Shown here: positions 10,088-21,873 of the stretch, piece after piece
How the letters are laid out: every line of letters begins with the position of its first letter
Numbering within the stretch: position 1 is the first letter of the stretch
Assembly: GCA_009760855.2 (NCBI GenBank)
Contig: WPIO01000015.1
Coordinates: forward strand, 5,569,001 to 5,633,000
Length of the DNA: 64,000 bases
Reading direction: 5' to 3'
From: Cristatella mucedo
Taxonomy: Eukaryota > Bryozoa > Phylactolaemata > Cristatellidae
Translations under genes and position numbers: made by a program
The notes under the pieces: generated by a model
The model's input: only the letters and a program-made list of their open reading frames with translations
What the model was told of the DNA's origin: nothing
Database searches by the model: none

Positions 10088-10245
10088 CTAGTTAGGTCGA
10101 CCGGTCGATGTACTTGCCTTTCATAACCGAGGTCCTTTGACTACTGAGGTCGTGGGCTCGAGCTCAGCGACAAATGTGAAGTGCATGGATAGATATTAAT
10201 TTCTCTTAGGGTGCTATAAAAATGGACTATCTGTTTATTATCGAG
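10088..10245 (+). mobile_element. SINE-2, copy b
   Basis: The head ends TGAGGTCGTGGGCTCGAGCTC. The tail reads AAGTGCATGGATAGATAT then AATTTCTCTTAGGGTGCTAT then AAAAATGGA, the SINE-2 version of the LINE-A hairpin. Short A+T tail. Confidence 0.75.
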
Positions 10246-10446
10246 AACAAATATTTCTAACTAGTGTATATGCATTAGCCGGCAGTGCCCTGTCCTTCCG
10301 GGGTCGAGCGTTCTACCCGGGCCTACCAGTTCAGGAACAGGGACTGCACGGCTTCCGAGCCGGTAATGGCATCGGAGACGAAGTTCCACCTTGGAGTCCT
10401 TTCCAAGCGTGAGGTGCTGAATTCAACCAGGTGAGCTTCACTGTTT

Positions 10447-11028
10447 ATAATAATAATAATACATTTGATAAAGCACCCTTGGATAACTCGATCTCTTTCT
10501 AGGTGATTTACATTTGCTGCTAAGGAAACGTGATCGAATGGTGAGTGGTATCATGCTTGATAAATGACATGAATAACATTGTTAGGGGTGACATGCACAT
10601 GGTCAGCATGCAAGTATGGTTAGTGGCAGCATGCACAGTGTCGGCATGCATAAGCATATAAAAAACTAATCACCAGGATCCGCTAAATACTGTGCTAAAT
10701 ATGTGCGTTTTAAAGTTCTTTTTAATTGTGGTCAAGTAATGGGATGTTTTGAAGCCAGTCGGGAGTGGTTTCTACGCTTTGAGGGCACACAAACTAAAAG
10801 CACGGTCTCCAAAGAATTTGAGGTTTGTACGAGATATTGCTAAACTGCTGGATTCCAGAAAGTGGATGGAACGATGCTTGGCCTTGTGCGGGAGTAGATC
10901 TGATAGATAGGCTAGAGCAAAGGAATGGAGGGACTCAAAAGTGAGAAATGAAAACTTGAATTCAATCATGTCTTCTTAACTGGTAGCCAGTGCAGGTCGG
11001 CGAGAAATGTTGTGATATAGCAACTGTT
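10447..11028 (-). mobile_element. LINE-A, 5'-truncated 3' end
   Basis: On the minus strand the order is: LHSFALAYLSDLLPHKAKHR, SRTNLKFFGDRAF (coding frame 10969-10772), 3' UTR with CATGCTG repeats, hairpin (10466-10515) and ATT tail (10447-10460). The 5' edge near 11028 abuts the 3' end of R2-like copy a. A stretch matching CTGGTAGCCAGTGCAGGTCG at 10980-11000 confirms the family. Confidence 0.88.
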
Positions 11029-12098
11029 TGGTCGCCAGCTGCCGAAAGCCCCCGACCACGAAGGGCCCCACCACTGCCGACCAGTTGCCAGCAGTCAGGA
11101 AAGACAGGGCAACGGCTGCAAATTAATTGGTTTGCTCCGGGCAGCCACAATCAGAGCATCCTCGCAGTTGTCGAATAAAACCGTCACATCCACAATAAAT
11201 AAATTAGTACAGTTGTCAACGACCAGGTCCGGCTTCAGAGCCAGACCACCAGCAAGCTGGAGGGTGCGGCCTTCCGACATGTGGTTGAGCGGCCAGAAGA
11301 GCTCCGGTTAGGCGGCCCAGAACCAGGATGCGTCGGGTCGGAATTGCGTGCAGCAATGGCCGGCAGTAGCTCAGCACGTGGCAAACGGTCTCTGCCTCCG
11401 TGCGGCATAGGCGTCAGCTGGAAACCGTTCCAGGTTATACCCGACGTCTAGCAGCAGCCACTGGCAGAACGTCCGGGTGCGCTCGGGGCATGGTCTGCCA
11501 AACCCAAAGACAAGCCAAGACTCGGGGTAGTGATTGTGGGTGGCGAATCTGTCAGTGGCCAGGCAGCGGCTGACTCTCTCCAATGCAGGCTGGGCCACCC
11601 AAGCACGGCCTTCCATTAGCCTGACGAACTCTTTCAGCTTCGCGATGACCACTCATGGCACGACTCAGTGATCGATGCCGTCTGTGTCGGTGGACACAGT
11701 CAGCACTTCAGGGCCGGTCAGCAAGTGGTGACCGGAAGTCGCTTGCGGCACTACGGGCGTCCGACCGCAGCGAAATCGGACCAACCCTATGGTTAGGGTT
11801 GATGGCTGCTCGGCTCAGGTCTCGCGAACGCTTTTTATCAGACGATGGCGTTTCATCCAAGCTGGTGACTGCCCGGTTGAGTCTAAGACGGGCCACTTGA
11901 CGGACGCACTCATCGGGCGAGGACAGCGTGGGGAAAGCTTTCGAAGCTCGTAGGACGGAGGCTTACTTCCGAAGCGGATCGGAAGCCAAGCCTGCCCGCA
12001 GATCGAAGCGCAAAAGGGAAATGCACTGATGCAAAGTTCGGCAGACCACATGCGAAGCGACATGACTCCATCAGAGCCTTTTCGGTGGTTACAGAGCT
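11028..12098 (-). mobile_element. R2-superclade LINE, copy a (C-terminal part)
   Basis: Read on the minus strand. Near 11407-11363 a zinc knuckle C-x8-H-x4-C (CRTEAETVCHVLSYC) appears. Then come KPDLVV (11221-11241) and FIVDVTVLFD (about 11200-11169), the catalytic PD...D layout of the restriction-like endonuclease that ends R2, R4 and NeSL-type LINEs. Upstream (11970-12098) lies a post-RT block, ALMESCRFACGL then FALRSAGRLGF, which recurs in copy b. Several frameshifts separate these pieces, so it is dead. This class inserts by target-primed reverse transcription, often site-specifically. No 28S rDNA target is visible here. Confidence 0.82.
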
Positions 12099-12104
12099 AT
12101 ACAC

Positions 12105-12236
12105 ACACACATATATATATTTATATATATATATTTCATTTGTGGCTATGCAAATGAATTATATATATATATATACGTATTATATATATATTTATATATA
12201 TTATAGCATGTGAAATATATATATATATATATATTT
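12105..12236. repeat. (AT)n microsatellite cluster
   Basis: Several TA tracts interrupted by ATTTCAT...GTG and ATTTATA phrases, with CATATGC-like edges. They separate the two R2-like copies. Confidence 0.92.
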
Positions 12237-12309
12237 CATATGCTTAGCACCCTAAGAAAAGTTAATCTCTCTATAAAGAGCTAGTTTATTAAAATATGAA
12301 TACAGGGGT

Positions 12310-13695
12310 ATATCTAATTTACTGGTGGAGCCCTGCCCTGCCCATTCCCCGGGACTCGGTTGGACCACGTCGGTGCTTTTGTTGATGCCCAGGTCCGGCT
12401 TGACAACCGGACGCCTGGCACGCACAATGGGGCGACCTGCCGACGTGCAGTTGAGCACACTGGCCGGAAGCCGGTTTTACTCTGTTTTCGGTGCCGAACG
12501 CATTTGTGATCAGTTACCGGGAGCTCTCCTCATCTGACGACGGCGTCCCACTCACGCTGACGAAGACCCGGTCAAGGCAATGACTTGCGACTCGGCCCCC
12601 CCCCCAGCGTTGGCGGAGCACAGCGTACGGCAGGCTTGAGCGGCCCGATGGCTCGCCGAGTTCACCACAAGGCTAACGACGCCGATGCGTCCAGCAGAGT
12701 GCAGTTCAAGCGGGAAGTGGGCTGAGGCAAAGTGCGACAAAGTCCGCACGAGGACCGACACAACTCCACGAGAGCCTTTTCGGCCGGTTGCAGGGCAGCC
12801 GTAGGCACCAGCTACGCCCGACAGAGATAATCGAGTCGAAGGCAGGATGGACAGTTAGGAATGAGTCGAGCTTTTGCCACGGGGCGAGAAGGCTTGCCTG
12901 TTGTAGAATTAGGTCCCTAGCGAGGGAGGAGCAGACATGCCTGCTCAATATCGGCCCTAGGCCGCCCAGGACTGGATGGAGCTCCTCGGTGGCGGCCGCC
13001 ACGGACTCGATCACCGGCAGCTCATGGATTTGTCGGACAGGCAGGGAAGTGGGGGCGCGCACGGCGTCGTACCCCCAGCGGCCAACCTAGCAGCACTTTC
13101 CGGCCGGAAATGCATGTACAGAATCAAGACGGCCGCACGGCGACAGACGCCAGGGCCTGCAGGCCGGCGGACGCGCCCGAAAATAAGGCACGGTCATCCT
13201 CCGGTGCCCAGACGGACGGAGCAGTATTGCCAGCCTGAAGCTGGACCGTGCCGCCGCCAGAGAGACTCAGGACCAGCTATATTGCCGAATCGATTAACAA
13301 TGGCGAGAGCGAGAGAGTCGTCCAGTCGGACGCCGGCGGTCGTCGATAAGCCAGGCAACGTCGCTGCAGGAGTTGGCAGCTCGAGAAGCAAGCCGCCGTA
13401 GAGACTCTCCCGCAGACAGGCCTCGCCTACCCTGGCACATGCCGGAACGCACGGAGCACGGATGCGTATTGAATGATGCCAAAGAATTCTGCAGGTCGAT
13501 GAACGCCGAATGTACCACACCGGCACCCTGCCTATCCCTGGCCTCGTAAAAAGCGCTCTCCGCTAAGAAAGACTGCTCTAGGCAGCACTCCACACCCGGC
13601 ACGAAGCTGTACAGCTGGGGAGACAGCAGCCCACAGCCACTCACGAGTTTGCTCAGCCTTGCGGCCAGAAAACCCGAGAGTAGCTCATAGAGCTT
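12310..13695 (-). mobile_element. R2-superclade LINE, copy b
   Basis: A second same-strand R2-type copy upstream of copy a. RT fingers/palm at 13690-13400 (ELLSGFLAARLS, GLLSP, FVPGVECCLEQSF, AFIDLQNSL with the motif A Asp). A thumb-like block at 12900-12800 (LLAPWQKLDSFLTVHPAF), then HFPLELHSAGRIGVVSL at 12720, and a VVKPDLGI endonuclease motif at about 12390. The YADD box and zinc knuckle are not seen: internal deletions remove them. The order matches copy a over the shared part, and divergence between them shows they are independent insertions or an old tandem duplication. Confidence 0.8.
13294..13695 (-). pseudogene. R2-type RT fragment
   Basis: The open part of copy b. It holds the stretch typical of the N-terminal RT of R2/R4/NeSL LINEs: a L-x-x-G-F-L-A-A-R-L-S helix, GLLSPQ, FVPGVECCLEQSF and AFIDLQN, where Asp is the motif A metal ligand. 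The frame then loses similarity before the QGDPLSP and YADD segments expected in this clade. The N-terminal end merges into an AT microsatellite at 13698-13745, so everything upstream (zinc fingers, Myb) is missing. Not functional. Confidence 0.75.
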
Positions 13696-13745
13696 CAGAT
13701 ATATATATATATATAAATATATAAATATATATATTATATGTGTAT

Positions 13746-14757
<1,012 letters not shown>

Positions 14758-14759
14758 CT

Positions 14760-15530
14760 TGTTTAACAACTTGATGAAGCTTGTGACGTCGGAGGGCATG
14801 CTTCCAGCTTGCTGAGATTCCTTTTTGCGATTTTCAAACAGTTTATTTGCAATGAGCCTGTGTACCTTGCGAATTCCGTAATCTGGCCTATATTGTGCGT
14901 ATCACCGCGAAATCTTACATTTAAGTTCTGCACTGTGCTTATAAACCACTGCCCTAGATCCTTTTTTACTTTGAATGGACAGTTTTTTGCGATGTATATC
15001 AATTATTGCCTAATATAATATAATGACGTTGGACTACTTGAATAGCAAAACGTATCTAACCACTACATTTTACGAACAATACTTGATCCAAAGATAGCTT
15101 TAAAAAGGGTGTGAAAAATCCTCGGTAGTAATTTTCACGATAGCCTAACGAAACAGTAAAGCCAAACGGTAAAAGCTAGCAAAGCTATTGCGTTATCTTT
15201 TCTAATTGTTAATGAGAGAGGAGGTCTGTCATAATTTCACGAGGTTTCAGTGATATGACGGAGTGTTAAATCAGCCATGATGTAGCTTGTTTTCATTATT
15301 CGGTGTTCCTGGATTATAATATTTAGGAGCCCGATATGCGATAGTCATTGGCCAGGGCAGCGTAAAAGCACGAGTTAATTATAAAGTCGGGATTTTTTTA
15401 TTCCTAACTCAGTATGGGCATTCGAGCTGATTGGAGCTCTAGGCCAAGAGGCCGCTTGTGTACGCAAAGGGCGCTGTAGAATGCCTGCAGCCCCTCAGGG
15501 ATCGCCGTCAATTTGCCTACGTCACTGATA
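14760..15530. other. No recognisable feature
   Basis: A+T-moderate single-copy-looking DNA leading into the GC-rich island. No motif or repeat of this window recognised. Confidence 0.4.
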
Positions 15531-15590
15531 AATACATGCTGAGATAGCTTGCGAGCGCTCTTCGCCTCCGTGGAGTTCCTCGTTCCTCAG

Positions 15591-15797
15591 CGCACCGGTG
15601 CGTGTGCATAGACGCTGCAACGTCAAGCTGTTGGCAGTGATTTCACTGCTAACGGCAGTAGTCCTTGCGCTTCGGCTAGGACGAGCAGCACTGCGAGCGC
15701 GGCTCGTGCGTCCTAATTCCGGTCCCGCCGCGGACTCCGCCTCACATCGCTCGCAGCGACGATACATCTGCGCCGTCGATGCCTCGGGCGAACATAA
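15591..15797 (+). CDS. Candidate exon with a membrane segment
   Basis: The frame is open from 15532. Between an acceptor-like TCGTTCCTCAG (ending 15590) and a donor-like AA/GTAAAC (GT at 15798) it encodes a basic stretch followed by about 18 hydrophobic residues (LLAVISLLTAVVLALRLG), the layout of a type II signal anchor. There is no ATG in frame, so a start would have to be in an earlier exon. It lies at the edge of the CpG-rich island. A chance frame in GC-rich DNA is just as possible. Confidence 0.2.
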
Positions 15798-15930
15798 GTA
15801 AACGCCGATAGGGGCTTAGTGTGAAGCCCGCATTGTCAGCTCATGCGCTGCCGACCGCCCATCGACAAAATGGCACCCGTTCGACTCGCAGCCTCGAGCG
15901 AGAACCGGCCAGTGCAAGTCATTTTGAGGG

Positions 15931-16442
15931 GGCGGCGGCGGAGGCGGCGGAGGCGGCGGAGGCGGCGGAGGCGGCGGAGGCGGCGGAGGCGGCGGAGGCG
16001 GCGGAGGCGGCGGAGGCGGCGGAGGCGGCGGAGGCGGCGGAGGCGGCGGAGGCGGCGGAGGCGGCGGAGGCGGCGGAGGCGGCGGAGGCGGCGGAGGCGG
16101 CGGAGGCGGCGGAGGCGGCGGAGGCGGCGGAGGCGGCGGAGGCGGCGGAGGCGGCGGAGGCGGCGGAGGCGGCGGAGGCGGCGGAGGCGGCGGAGGCGGC
16201 GGAGGCGGCGGAGGCGGCGGAGGCGGCGGAGGCGGCGGAGGCGGCGGAGGCGGCGGAGGCGGCGGAGGCGGCGGAGGCGGCGGAGGCGGCGGAGGCGGCG
16301 GAGGCGGCGGAGGCGGCGGAGGCGGCGGAGGCGGCGGAGGCGGCGGAGGCGGCGGAGGCGGCGGAGGCGGCGGAGGCGGCGGAGGCGGCGGAGGCGGCGG
16401 AGGCAGCGGAGGCGGCGGCGGCAGCGGAGGCGGCGGCGGCGG
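15931..16442 (+). repeat. GC minisatellite (GGAGGCGGC)n, ~57 copies
   Basis: About 512 bp of a nearly perfect 9-bp unit GGAGGCGGC. Only the last ~45 bp show variants (GGCAGCGGA, extra GGC). The plus strand has four G-runs of two or more in every 18 bp, so it could form two-layer G-quadruplexes, and the minus strand is C-rich. The six frames give poly-EAA, poly-Arg, poly-Pro, LRR-like and SAA repeats, none of which is evidence of a gene. The length and purity suggest recent expansion. Confidence 0.97.
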
Positions 16443-17272
16443 TGCTCGTCGCGTACTCGCGATGGCATAACAGCGGCTGCGAAGCGAAGCTCTGAGCGCG
16501 CCAATTGGGCGGCCGCAACGGACACGTGGGGGAGTCGGGCGGGGCGTGCCCGCCGGCGAGTATGCCTCTAAAATAGGCCTCATCTAGGTTAATTATCGGA
16601 CGCATCAGCGCGCGGGCGGAACGCTCCGTCTTCGCGGACGAAAATATCGATTCGGCGCCGTGCTCTAGGTGGCGTTCGTTCGCGGCCGAGTTTTTTGCGC
16701 GCGAGCGGCGCCGCGAACGGCGCCGATTTGCGCCGTCGGAGTGGCGCGGCGCGAGCGTCCGCTCAGCGGTCAGCGGGTCAACGGCAGAGCTGAGACGAGA
16801 CGAGCCTCCGGCGGTCCGACAACTCCGAAGCGACAACGAGTGCGCTCTGCCGTCGGCACGAGCGTGCTCGCCAGGCGAGTGCCGCGCTCGCCGCAGCTGC
16901 CGCTTCCGCCGGATCCGCGAGCTGAGCTGCCGGGTCGCTTCTTTCGCCGCGCTCGGCGCCGTGCGAAAAGTGCGACCCGGCGCCGGCGCGACCCGACGCG
17001 GGAGCGCTTCCCAGCGAAGCGCATCCGCGCGAAGCATCCTGCCTGTACAGTCGGGTTCGCGCCAACGCAGGGAAAGAATTTCGACATGCTTCAAAGGCCG
17101 AATCAAGCTGCGCGCCGCTTCTCCGCCGATCGCGCGCTCTCCGCGCGGCGGATTTAGCACATCGGGCGTCAGCACTTCGAGCTGTCAGAAAATTGAGAAT
17201 GCCGGCTGGACGTCTTAGGATGACTTCCGACTTACTGAGCGGTCTCCCCTTCTCTGTCTCTCTGTCTCTCCC

Positions 17273-17387
<115 letters not shown>

Positions 17388-17584
17388 TCCAGCACTTGGC
17401 TCTACGGCTGGGCTAGGCCGATCCGCGGCTGCACCGTTCGGTGTGAGGTTTATCTGCCGCGGCTCCACTCGGCAGCGGAGCTTTCGCGGCGTCGGCCACG
17501 AAAGTCTGGCGCGAGGGTCCGTTTTCGGTGAAACTGACTTCGCTGGCACACCGATATACCTAACCATTCGACCACTTTTTCCTG

Positions 17585-17690
17585 TGCAGCATACGCGAAG
17601 TGCCTAGAAAGAGAGTGAGTTCTCTAAAGGCTCTATAAAAATGGATTATTCGTACTATTAGTACTATGAGTATTATCATTATTAGTATAC
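17585..17690 (+). mobile_element. LINE-A/SINE-2 type tail
   Basis: GAAGTGCCTAGAAAGAGAGT, GAGTTCTCTAAAGG then CTCTATAAAAATGGATTATT and irregular ATT units. The ending 'CTATAAAAATGGA' follows the SINE-2 / second LINE-A subtype and not the TTATCAAG ending. Confidence 0.75.
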
Positions 17691-17839
17691 CTGCAGCTGA
17701 ATGTAGCAGGTAGGTGTGTCTTTGCGTTAGCGTTTTGGAGTTACCTCGTGCCATTAGAGCGAGCATCCTTCGACTAGTGCTCACTGGTAGGCTGAAGTCA
17801 CTTTCAGTCGCAGCTCGCACGTTGTAATGCCGCACGATT

Positions 17840-18300
17840 ATGGACTGTGGCGTTCAAAGCTGAGCCTCGATTGTGGACTGCTAGCTTTGCCGCTGAATTA
17901 GAACTGAGCCGCCCTCAAAATGGCGGCGACAAGCCGAGGGTTATCAGCAGCGTGAGGTATAATTATGTGCAAAAGTCATTGCCAGACTTGTGGTGCGGCT
18001 TCTATACAATGCATGTGCCTGACTTGTGCACTCGTTCGCTCTCTTGGAGTGGCGTACCGCTGCTCGGTAGGCCCGAGCAGTAGCTGAGCACGAGCTGTTG
18101 TAAGCCGGTTACACGGACAGCAGGAAGTCATTTGTCGCGTCAACCGTAATATGCAGGCCGTTGTTGTGCTAATTATATTGCGGCTCTGTTGCTAGCGCTG
18201 CGTGCAAAGTATCGAGCACTATATCTTTATCTTCAGCGCATTGCTACCGTCGGGTCTTTGCAAGTTGCACGCGCTGTGCCTCTACCGAACTAGTGAGGAT
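17840..18300 (+). repeat. rep-X copy 1 (unknown dispersed repeat)
   Basis: Co-linear similarity with 48110-48530. Shared landmarks in order: GCCGCTGAATTAGAACTG, GAGGTATAATTATGTGCAA, GGCTTCTATACAATGCATG, TGCCTGAC, GTAAGCCGG and CTACCGAACTAGTGAGG. The match runs over roughly 400 bp with indels. There is no open frame of note and no resemblance to the LINEs or SINEs. It ends just before a LINE-A tail. Confidence 0.7.
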
Positions 18301-18312
18301 CGCGCGAACACA

Positions 18313-18408
18313 GCATTGGTGTTTCCTTTGCAGCAAATGTAAAGCACCTGGAAGAGGTTGAGTTCTCTGAAGGCGCGTTATCTAGATTGTAATTATTACT
18401 ATTCTTGA
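18313..18408 (+). mobile_element. LINE-A terminal tail only
   Basis: TTTCCTTTGCAGCAAATG, AAAGCACCTGG, GAGGTTGAGTTCTCTGAAGG and CGCGTTATC, then irregular ATT. Hairpin and tail as in other LINE-A ends. Confidence 0.85.
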
Positions 18409-18869
18409 TGTTAGAGGTGAGATTACCTTGGTACTTTTTTTTGTTCGTGCTTTGTTTTCTGCCCTGTCTTTTGCAATAGCTGACCGTGTGACGCCAAGCA
18501 GAATGTTGACTCTTAGCCAAAAAAGAGAATTTGAGTGACACGCAGTCGGAACCGACGGAAGAGCTTGGCCAAGCGGGTGCACTGTTGTTGACTGCTCACT
18601 TCCTGTCAGAAAATCTTCCCGCAGGCAGCGTAGGTGGAGTGAAGCGGATTATATCGCCCCCGCAGTGCACCCGGAGGACTGGTCAATGAAGACCTGTTGG
18701 GATGGACGTACAAGATATAGCCACGCCAGCTATTTCTTTTCAATGTTTAGAGCAACCGGGAGGTTTTTGACTTGGGACTGGCTTCAAAAAAAGAGTTCGC
18801 CTCGAGCGGGAACGATTAGTTGTAAAATAATTCATTGCGTCTGTAAATTCACGAAACCAAAAATACCAG

Positions 18870-19345
18870 AATAATAATATTTTAGTTCATTTGCATAGCA
18901 AACTCAGAGAACTTAATCTCTTCCTTAGCACTGTACATATGCTGCGAAGGAAACATGGTCGATTGTTTAATGGTAGCATGCTCAATAGCAACAAGCTTAA
19001 CATGGTTGGAGGTGACGTGCGCAGGGTTAGCATGCAAACGTGGTTAGTAGCAGCATGCACAGTGTCAGTACGCATAAGCACACGAAGGACGAATCGCGTG
19101 GTCCCACTAATGCTGCGATAAATAGAAATGTCCCACTTTCTTTTTAATTTAGTTAAGTTGGGGTAAGTCGTGACGCCAGTCGGAAGTGAGCTAATTAGCT
19201 TTGGGAGCATACGAACTAAACGCACAGTCTCCACAGGATTTGAGGTAGTACGATCTGCACCGAAACGATTGGACTCCGGAACGCGAGCGGTACGTTGCTT
19301 TGCCTCGTAGTTCTGATAGGCAGGCTGGAGCCAAAGAATGAAGTT
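18870..19345 (-). mobile_element. LINE-A, 5'-truncated 3' end
   Basis: Minus strand: YQNYEAKQR-like remnants, VRMLPK, then the 3' UTR with TGCATGCTG repeats (complement about 19030-19080), the hairpin (18895-18945) and the A/T tail at 18870-18885. Frames are broken. The 5' part meets unrelated DNA near 19345. Confidence 0.82.
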
Positions 19346-19722
19346 ACCTGAAAGTGACTACGTATATATTCCAAGGAGATTTTTCTATTAAACTCGAATC
19401 CTGAGTGGCACGAATTGATACGAATTGCTTCTCTTTGATCCCCGATGTCCCAGTGCGGCGACAACATGTCGGTCCGCAACGGCAGCACGAAGTTTATATA
19501 AGGAAATTAGCCTGCGCCCTGGGGAAATAAAAAACATCTACTTTGCTTTGGAAGGCGGGTGGGAGTGTCCACTGCCGCAGCTGGCAAGCCCAACCCACTC
19601 ACAATCAATCTTAGACTTGTTAATCGTCAGAGCTGACTGCAGAATTAGTGTTGAGTTTCCTGCGTACCTATAGACCTTACGAGCGTACCGACAGTCTTTA
19701 AATACGTATCGTATGTTTATAA
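19345..19722. other. No recognisable feature
   Basis: Unassigned DNA between two minus-strand LINE-A copies. No coding signal that I would defend. Confidence 0.4.
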
Positions 19723-19955
19723 TGATAATAAGTAATAATGCACTTGATAAAGCACCCTCAGAGAACTTAATATCTCTCTTTAGGTGCTTTACATTTGCTG
19801 CAAAGGGAAATGCAATTGAAAGGTGATTAAAATCATGCTTGATACAAAAACGAAATGAAAAACATGGCTAGGGATGACATGCACAGAGTCAGCATGCAAA
19901 TGTGGGTAGTGGCAGCATGCACAGTGTCAGCATGCATAAGCGCATCAAGGAAGAA

Positions 19956-21873
19956 TTAAAGGGACCTACTAAATGCTGTCCTAAATAGGTGGGTTTTTAA
20001 GTTTCTTTTAAATGTGGTCAGGTCAGGGGATGTTCTGACGCAGGTCGGGAGGGAGTTCCAGGCTTTGGGAGCATACGAGCTAAATGCATGGTCTCCAAAG
20101 GATTTAAGGTTTGTACGAGGTATTTCCAGACTGTTGGATTCCGAAAAGCGAGTGGTACGATGCTTTGCCTGATGGGGTAGTATATCTGAAAGATAGGCTG
20201 GAGCCATAGAATGAAGAGACCTAAAAGTGAGCGACAAAACCTTGAAGTCAATCCGTTGCTTGACTGGTAGCCAGTGCAGGTCGGCAAGAACTGAAAAAAA
20301 GTGGCAACTGCGATGCTCACGACAGACAAGCCTCGCTGGGGAGTTTAGCACCAGCTGCAATCTCCTGATCACACATACCGGTAGGCCAGCGAGCAGTGAG
20401 TTGCAGAAGTCGAGACGGATGTCACGAATGCATGGACCAACTTAGATGTGGTATCCTTATCTAATGAAGCCGAATTTTAGCGATGTTATGAAGCTGAAAA
20501 TAGGAAGATGGAGGAACTGTTGAGCTGATACGGTCGTCTAGAGAGAGGTCGCTTTGGAATATGACACCTAGATTTCGAGCTTATTCAACTGGAGATATGC
20601 TGGCAGAGCCAATTTTGAGCGTCAGCCTTTCCAATCTCTGAATCACACTGGGTTGGCCCATAACTAGTAAGTTAGTTTTATTGTCATTTAGTTTTAGAAA
20701 ATTTGCTGCCATCCATGATCGGATGTCATCAATGCATGCAGCAAGTGAGTTGAGAGAATTTGAGGTGCTCGAAGGCTGGGAGGGATCAAAGCAAAGGCAA
20801 AACTGGGTGTCATCCGCATAGAAGTGAAAGCCTAGATTGTGCTTGGCAATCACATCAGCAAGAGGGAGAGTAGAAACCGTAAAATGAACTGGACTAAGCA
20901 CAAAGCCCTAAGATACGCCATATTTTAGAGGTACCTCAGACGATCTTTGTCCATTTACGTCAATACTCTGGAGTCACCCACTGAGATAGGATCTGAACCA
21001 CTGCAGAGCAGTGTCAGTAATGTCCCGGCGAGATGTGAGGCACTCTAGAAGAACATTGTGTTCAATGGTATCCAAAGCGGCCGAAAGATTGAGCAAAGCC
21101 AACAAAGACACTCTACCCATGTCTGCATTCCTAAGTAGATTTTACTTACCATTCCATTGCATTTCACTTTACAGCAAATGTAAAGCGCCTAGAGAGAGAT
21201 TAAGTTCTCTGAGGGCGCTTTATCAAGTGAATTATTATTATTATTATTATTCGGTCGTTGTATACCCTAAGCAATGCTAACTCGGTGGAGTGATTAGCTC
21301 TAAAGCCAGACTAGAACTTACTAGCAAGGTCTGAGGTTTCGATGTATGAGTGTAGCTAGTCCACCACGACTCGTTCCTGTGTCTTTGATAAGATTGGTAG
21401 AAGGGAGACTGGGCGGTAGTTGCTTAAATTCTCTTGGTCTATTGTAGCTTTCTTGAGAAGTGGCCTGACTACAGTTTTTTTGAAAGGTGCTGGGACATGA
21501 CCCGAGGCTAATCACATATTATTGATGTTAGTTATGCATGGCAGCAGCAGATCAATGCCACGTATGAGCAGGACAGTGGGGAGAGGGTCCAGAGGACTTG
21601 TTGTCTTCTTTGATTGAGATACGAACTTCAGTACTAGATCACTAGTGACCAGCTTAAATGTAGACATCGTGGTGCAGCCAGGAATCGGAAACAGCATTCT
21701 AGTGGATATGTTGTCATCGCAGGGCTGGATTTACTGATCTTGTCCAGCTTCTGCACAAAAAATCGAGAGAAGCGATCGACTAGATCATCACAAGATTCAT
21801 CAGGTAACAAGCTAACATGGGAGCGGATGAGGATTTGGTTTATCGTTGACATCAGCATTTTTTTAATGTGCAT
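19956..21873 (-). pseudogene. LINE-A reverse transcriptase, broken
   Basis: RT and C-terminal domain of the long LINE-A. Seen in order: LPDESCDDLVDRFSRFF; SKKTTSPLDPLPTVLL; a NFRP-type fingers block with SLPSTNLIK; a palm that resumes after the nested insertion; motif B decayed to GVS-stop-GFVLSPVHFT (about 20910-20880); motif [11 protein letters not shown] with the YADD box intact; then WMAANFLKLNDNKTNLLVMG. The C-terminal frame 20372-19956 has VLADLHWLPVKQRIDFKVLS, AYLSDILPHQAKHRTTRFSE and APKAWNSLP. Loss of the PQG motif, stops and an insertion show that it is inactive. Confidence 0.9.
21148..21256 (+). mobile_element. LINE-A tail nested in LINE-A (antiparallel)
   Basis: CATTCCATTGCATTTCACTT, ACAGCAAATGTAAAGCGCC, AGAGAGAGATTAAGTTCTCT and GAGGGCGCTTTATCAAGTG, then five ATT units. 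It lies in the RT of the minus-strand LINE-A. CCTAAG occurs at both edges (about 21136 and 21265), which may be a target-site duplication. Confidence 0.9.

Noticed and set aside
12076-12795. The repeated block in R2-like copies a and b as a recent tandem duplication.
   Set aside because: The two versions differ at many positions with separate indels, so separate insertions or an old duplication fit better.
11028-13695. An rDNA locus, because R2 elements usually sit in 28S genes.
   Set aside because: No rRNA sequence is recognisable on either side; flanks are LINE-A, LINE-B and microsatellites.
15816-17175. Long open frames (up to 418 codons, poly-Pro, poly-Arg, EAA and SAA repeats) on both strands.
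   Set aside because: They are six-frame translations of the GGAGGCGGC array and of stop-poor GC-rich DNA. All frames being open at once argues against a gene.
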